Part shown: positions 5,763 through 7,958 of the stretch, piece by piece | Numbering within the stretch: position 1 is the stretch's first letter | Layout: each line of letters opens with the position of its first letter | NCBI GenBank assembly: GCA_003133425.1 | Contig: PKXI01000281.1 | Coordinates: 1 to 7,958 of the forward strand | Direction: 5' to 3' | DNA: 7,958 bases | Origin: Acidobacteriaceae bacterium | GTDB taxonomy: Bacteria; Acidobacteriota; Terriglobia; Terriglobales; Acidobacteriaceae | Program-made: the position numbers and the translations under genes | Notes under the pieces: generated by a model | Seen by the model: only the letters and a program-made list of their open reading frames with translations | The model's database searches: none | Told to the model about the DNA's origin: nothing

Positions 5763-7913
5763 ATGAAGATCTGCCCGCAGTGCGAGTCCGGTTATCCCGA
5801 CAGCCTCACCCAATGCCCAATCCACGGCGGCCTGCTCAGTGAGATTCGCGATCTGCGCCCTGGCATGCTCATTCGTGGCAACTACCGGATCATTGAAAAG
5901 CTCGGCAAGGGCGGCATGGGCGCGGTCTACCTCGCACAGCACACCCTTATGAACGAGCCGCGCGCCCTCAAGTTTCTTTCCCAGGATCTGAGCGAAGACG
6001 AAGAATTCACGCGGCGCTTTCTTCGCGAAGTACGCACCCTCCGCAAGATCCGCAACCGCCATGTTGTCGACTGTGGCGATCCGGAACGCGCCGAAGACGG
6101 CTCACTGTTTTTCTCAATGGAATACGTGAACGGGCCCAATCTGAGGACATTCCTCAAGGCCGCGCCCCGGCCCTTCGATGTGGCGTTGGCGCTGGAGATA
6201 ACCCGCGGCATTGCTGAAGGCCTGGGCGCAGCACACGCCAAGGGCATGGTCCATCGCGATATCAAGCCCGACAACATTCTGATGGCCCGCGATGGCACAC
6301 ACTGGATTCCAAAAATCGCCGACTTCGGCATTGTGGCCACCAAGGATAGCGGCCACCACACGCGCACCGGAAACATGCTGCTGACCATGGCCTTTGCCGC
6401 TCCCGAGCAGTGGAACGGTAGTCGTGCCGCCGACCTCGATGGCCGAACCGATCTATACGCACTCGGTGGTCTGCTCTTCGATATGCTCACCGGCCAGCAA
6501 GTCTTCGAAGCGGAAAGTTACCACGAGTGGGCGCAGAAGCACATGAACACTCCGCCGCGCGCACCCAGTTCTCTCCGGCCTGAATTGGCAAAATGGAAGG
6601 GCCTGGACGCGCTCGTGCTTCGGCTCCTTGCAAAGGACCGCAGAGACCGCCCGCAAGGCGTGCCGGCGTTGCTTGCTTTGTTGGATGCCATCGTCTACGA
6701 CCCATCCATCCCTGTTGCCGCAGATCCGAATGCAGCGGTGATTCGCGCAGCTGAGGTTCCCCTGCACGCATCCGCTCAGATTCCTGAGTACGCGTCGATC
6801 GTTCCTGCTCCCATTGACCTTCCGAGTGCGGTCGTTATCCCGCCCATAGCCCCGAGCCCCACGCCCGTCGAGAATCGCAACAGAGACGCATCGCGCCAGC
6901 ATATTTCCGCCGCCAACACCGATCCCATTGGCAAACTCACGACAGGCTTGTCCGGGTGGGTATGGGTGCTCGCGTTCGTGATCCTGGCCGGGCTGGGATA
7001 CTCCGCGCTCCGCTTCCGAGGGCCCAAAGTAAAATTCGTCAGCCTGCAGAGCCAGTCTCAGCCGATTCTTTCCATCGCCTTCAGCGCCAACGGACAAACC
7101 CTCGCATCGGCTAGCCACGACAACACCATCCAATTCTGGGATGTGAATACCGGCAAGGCCTTGAATGCGGTGCCGGACCACGTGAGTGCTCTTGCCTTCA
7201 GCCCTCATGGCAACATTCTGGCAACTGCGGAGTGGGATAGGGATGTGAAGCAATGGGACGTGGCCAGCGGACAGGTTCTGGACACCTTCGTTGGCCACAC
7301 CGCGAGGGTCAACTGCGTGGCCTTCTCGCCGAATGGCCGCATGCTGGCCTCGGGCAGCAGCGACAAAACCGTTCGGCTGTGGAATCTGCCCGCCGAAGAA
7401 GTATTCCGCATTCTGGCCGGCCACGGGGCGGATGTTAATTCGGTAGCCTTCTCGGCGGATGGCAGTATCCTTGCCTCCGGCAGCGCAGACGCGACCATCA
7501 AGCTATGGGACGCGTCCTCCGGAAAACTCTTACGCACTTTGCAGGGCCACGCCCGCGCCGTCAATTCCGTGACTTTTTCGCCCGACGGCCGCACACTCGC
7601 ATCGGGCAGCGATGATGCGACCATCATTCTCTGGGATACCAGAACCGGAAGAATCACTCGCACGCTCACCGGGCATACAGGCCCGGTTCACTCGGTAGCC
7701 TTCTCGCCCAACGGCAGCACGCTCGCATCGGGCAGCGACGACTCCACCGTGAAGCTGTGGCATGTCAACGGCGCACTCGCGGCCTTCAGCACGCTGCAAG
7801 GCCAATCCGCCGCCATCAACGCCGTCGCGTTCAATCAGGACGGCAGCATCGTTGCTTCTGGCAGCGCCGACGACAGCGTCCGCCTCTGGTACATGTCGAC
7901 GATTCACAACTAG
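5763..7913 (+). CDS. Membrane-anchored Ser/Thr protein kinase with C-terminal seven-blade WD40 propeller
   Basis: PknB-type (Hanks) kinase of 716 residues from the ATG at 5763. An N-terminal zinc-knuckle-like motif has Cys4, Cys7, Cys18 and His21. The kinase domain spans about 41-310: glycine loop GKGGMG (48-53), ATP-binding Lys70, helix C Glu89, HRDIKPDN (164-171) with catalytic Asp166, DFG (187-189), APE (213-215), DLYALG (230-235). All catalytic residues are present, so it should be active. A Pro/Ala-rich linker (about 315-385) leads to one hydrophobic helix (about 398-418). Seven WD40 repeats (about 427-714) then make one closed propeller; with the kinase in the cytosol they would lie outside the membrane. 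Blades 3-7 are canonical and blade 2 is degenerate. The start is chosen because the CPQC motif begins at residue 4; a TTG at 5718 would add 15 basic, family-unlike residues. The ribosome site is weak. The gene is divergent from the metalloregulator and has no obvious partner; the ligand and substrates of the kinase are unknown. Confidence 0.93.
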   Translation: MKICPQCESGYPDSLTQCPIHGGLLSEIRDLRPGMLIRGNYRIIEKLGKGGMGAVYLAQHTLMNEPRALKFLSQDLSEDEEFTRRFLREVRTLRKIRNRHVVDCGDPERAEDGSLFFSMEYVNGPNLRTFLKAAPRPFDVALALEITRGIAEGLGAAHAKGMVHRDIKPDNILMARDGTHWIPKIADFGIVATKDSGHHTRTGNMLLTMAFAAPEQWNGSRAADLDGRTDLYALGGLLFDMLTGQQVFEAESYHEWAQKHMNTPPRAPSSLRPELAKWKGLDALVLRLLAKDRRDRPQGVPALLALLDAIVYDPSIPVAADPNAAVIRAAEVPLHASAQIPEYASIVPAPIDLPSAVVIPPIAPSPTPVENRNRDASRQHISAANTDPIGKLTTGLSGWVWVLAFVILAGLGYSALRFRGPKVKFVSLQSQSQPILSIAFSANGQTLASASHDNTIQFWDVNTGKALNAVPDHVSALAFSPHGNILATAEWDRDVKQWDVASGQVLDTFVGHTARVNCVAFSPNGRMLASGSSDKTVRLWNLPAEEVFRILAGHGADVNSVAFSADGSILASGSADATIKLWDASSGKLLRTLQGHARAVNSVTFSPDGRTLASGSDDATIILWDTRTGRITRTLTGHTGPVHSVAFSPNGSTLASGSDDSTVKLWHVNGALAAFSTLQGQSAAINAVAFNQDGSIVASGSADDSVRLWYMSTIHN
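7290..7796 (+). repeat. Tandem 126-bp WD40 coding units (blades 3-6)
   Basis: Blades 3, 4, 5 and 6 begin at 7290, 7416, 7542 and 7668; blades 3-5 are exactly 126 bp (42 codons) and blade 6 is 129 bp. Nucleotide identity goes beyond what the protein motif needs: TCGGTAGCCTTCTCG occurs at 7440-7454 and 7692-7706 (252 bp apart), and CTCGCATCGGGCAGCGA at 7596-7612 and 7722-7738 (126 bp apart). Blades 1-2 (upstream) and 7 (7797-7910) are more diverged. This points to duplication or gene conversion within the propeller. Confidence 0.8.
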
Positions 7914-7958
7914 GAATTCGAAATTAGGACCATGACCGCGTGATTGCGTAATAAGGAT

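Noticed and set aside
6453..7424. Minus-strand open frame of 323 codons opposite the kinase-WD40 gene
   Set aside because: Antisense shadow; the plus strand carries complete kinase and WD40 motifs through this interval.
7914..7958. Possible gene or terminator after the kinase gene
   Set aside because: Only 45 bases remain, with no hairpin plus T-tract and only a four-codon frame from the ATG.

Overview
This GC-rich window has AT-rich stretches only in its intergenic gaps. It carries a five-gene block on the minus strand and one large divergent gene on the plus strand. The plus-strand gene is a membrane Ser/Thr kinase with an N-terminal CPxC...CPxHGG knuckle, a proline-rich linker, one transmembrane helix and a WD40 propeller. 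That architecture, together with GC-rich third codon positions and a palindromic repeat inserted in frame in a gene, suggests a soil Acidobacteriota (Terriglobia-like) chromosome. The taxonomic call is inference; no rRNA or other marker is present.

Layout, left to right. Positions 1-66 look like the last 21 codons of a plus-strand gene that enters from the left. Positions 67-156 are non-coding, with a small hairpin between convergent ends. The minus-strand block follows, and in transcription order it reads: a DtxR/MntR-family metalloregulator (5575-4910), an Nramp Mn(II)/Fe(II) transporter (4817-3486), bifunctional NAD(P)HX epimerase/dehydratase Nnr (3429-1708), tRNA t6A ATPase TsaE (1711-1238, overlapping nnr by ATGA) and a 2,3-diketo-L-gulonate reductase-like Ldh_2-family oxidoreductase (1161-157). 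Gaps are short (about 56-92 bp), so read-through is possible, but only nnr-tsaE is visibly coupled. Positions 5576-5762 are a 187-bp divergent promoter region. The kinase-WD40 gene fills 5763-7913, and the last 45 bases hold nothing recognisable.

How the genes fit together. Regulator plus Nramp transporter form a standard metal-homeostasis pair, in which metal-loaded regulator would repress uptake. Nnr and TsaE are housekeeping functions that are also adjacent in many other bacteria, including E. coli (yjeF-yjeE). The dlgD-like reductase is a metabolic add-on without its usual sugar-acid catabolic partners. The kinase is probably an independent signalling unit.

I see no CRISPR, transposase, tRNA, rRNA or phage gene, and no clearly new multi-gene system. 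The most unusual details are a perfect 28-bp palindrome inside nnr that adds a short loop to the protein, the near-identical 126-bp WD40 units in the kinase, and inverted or direct repeats in the regulatory gaps.
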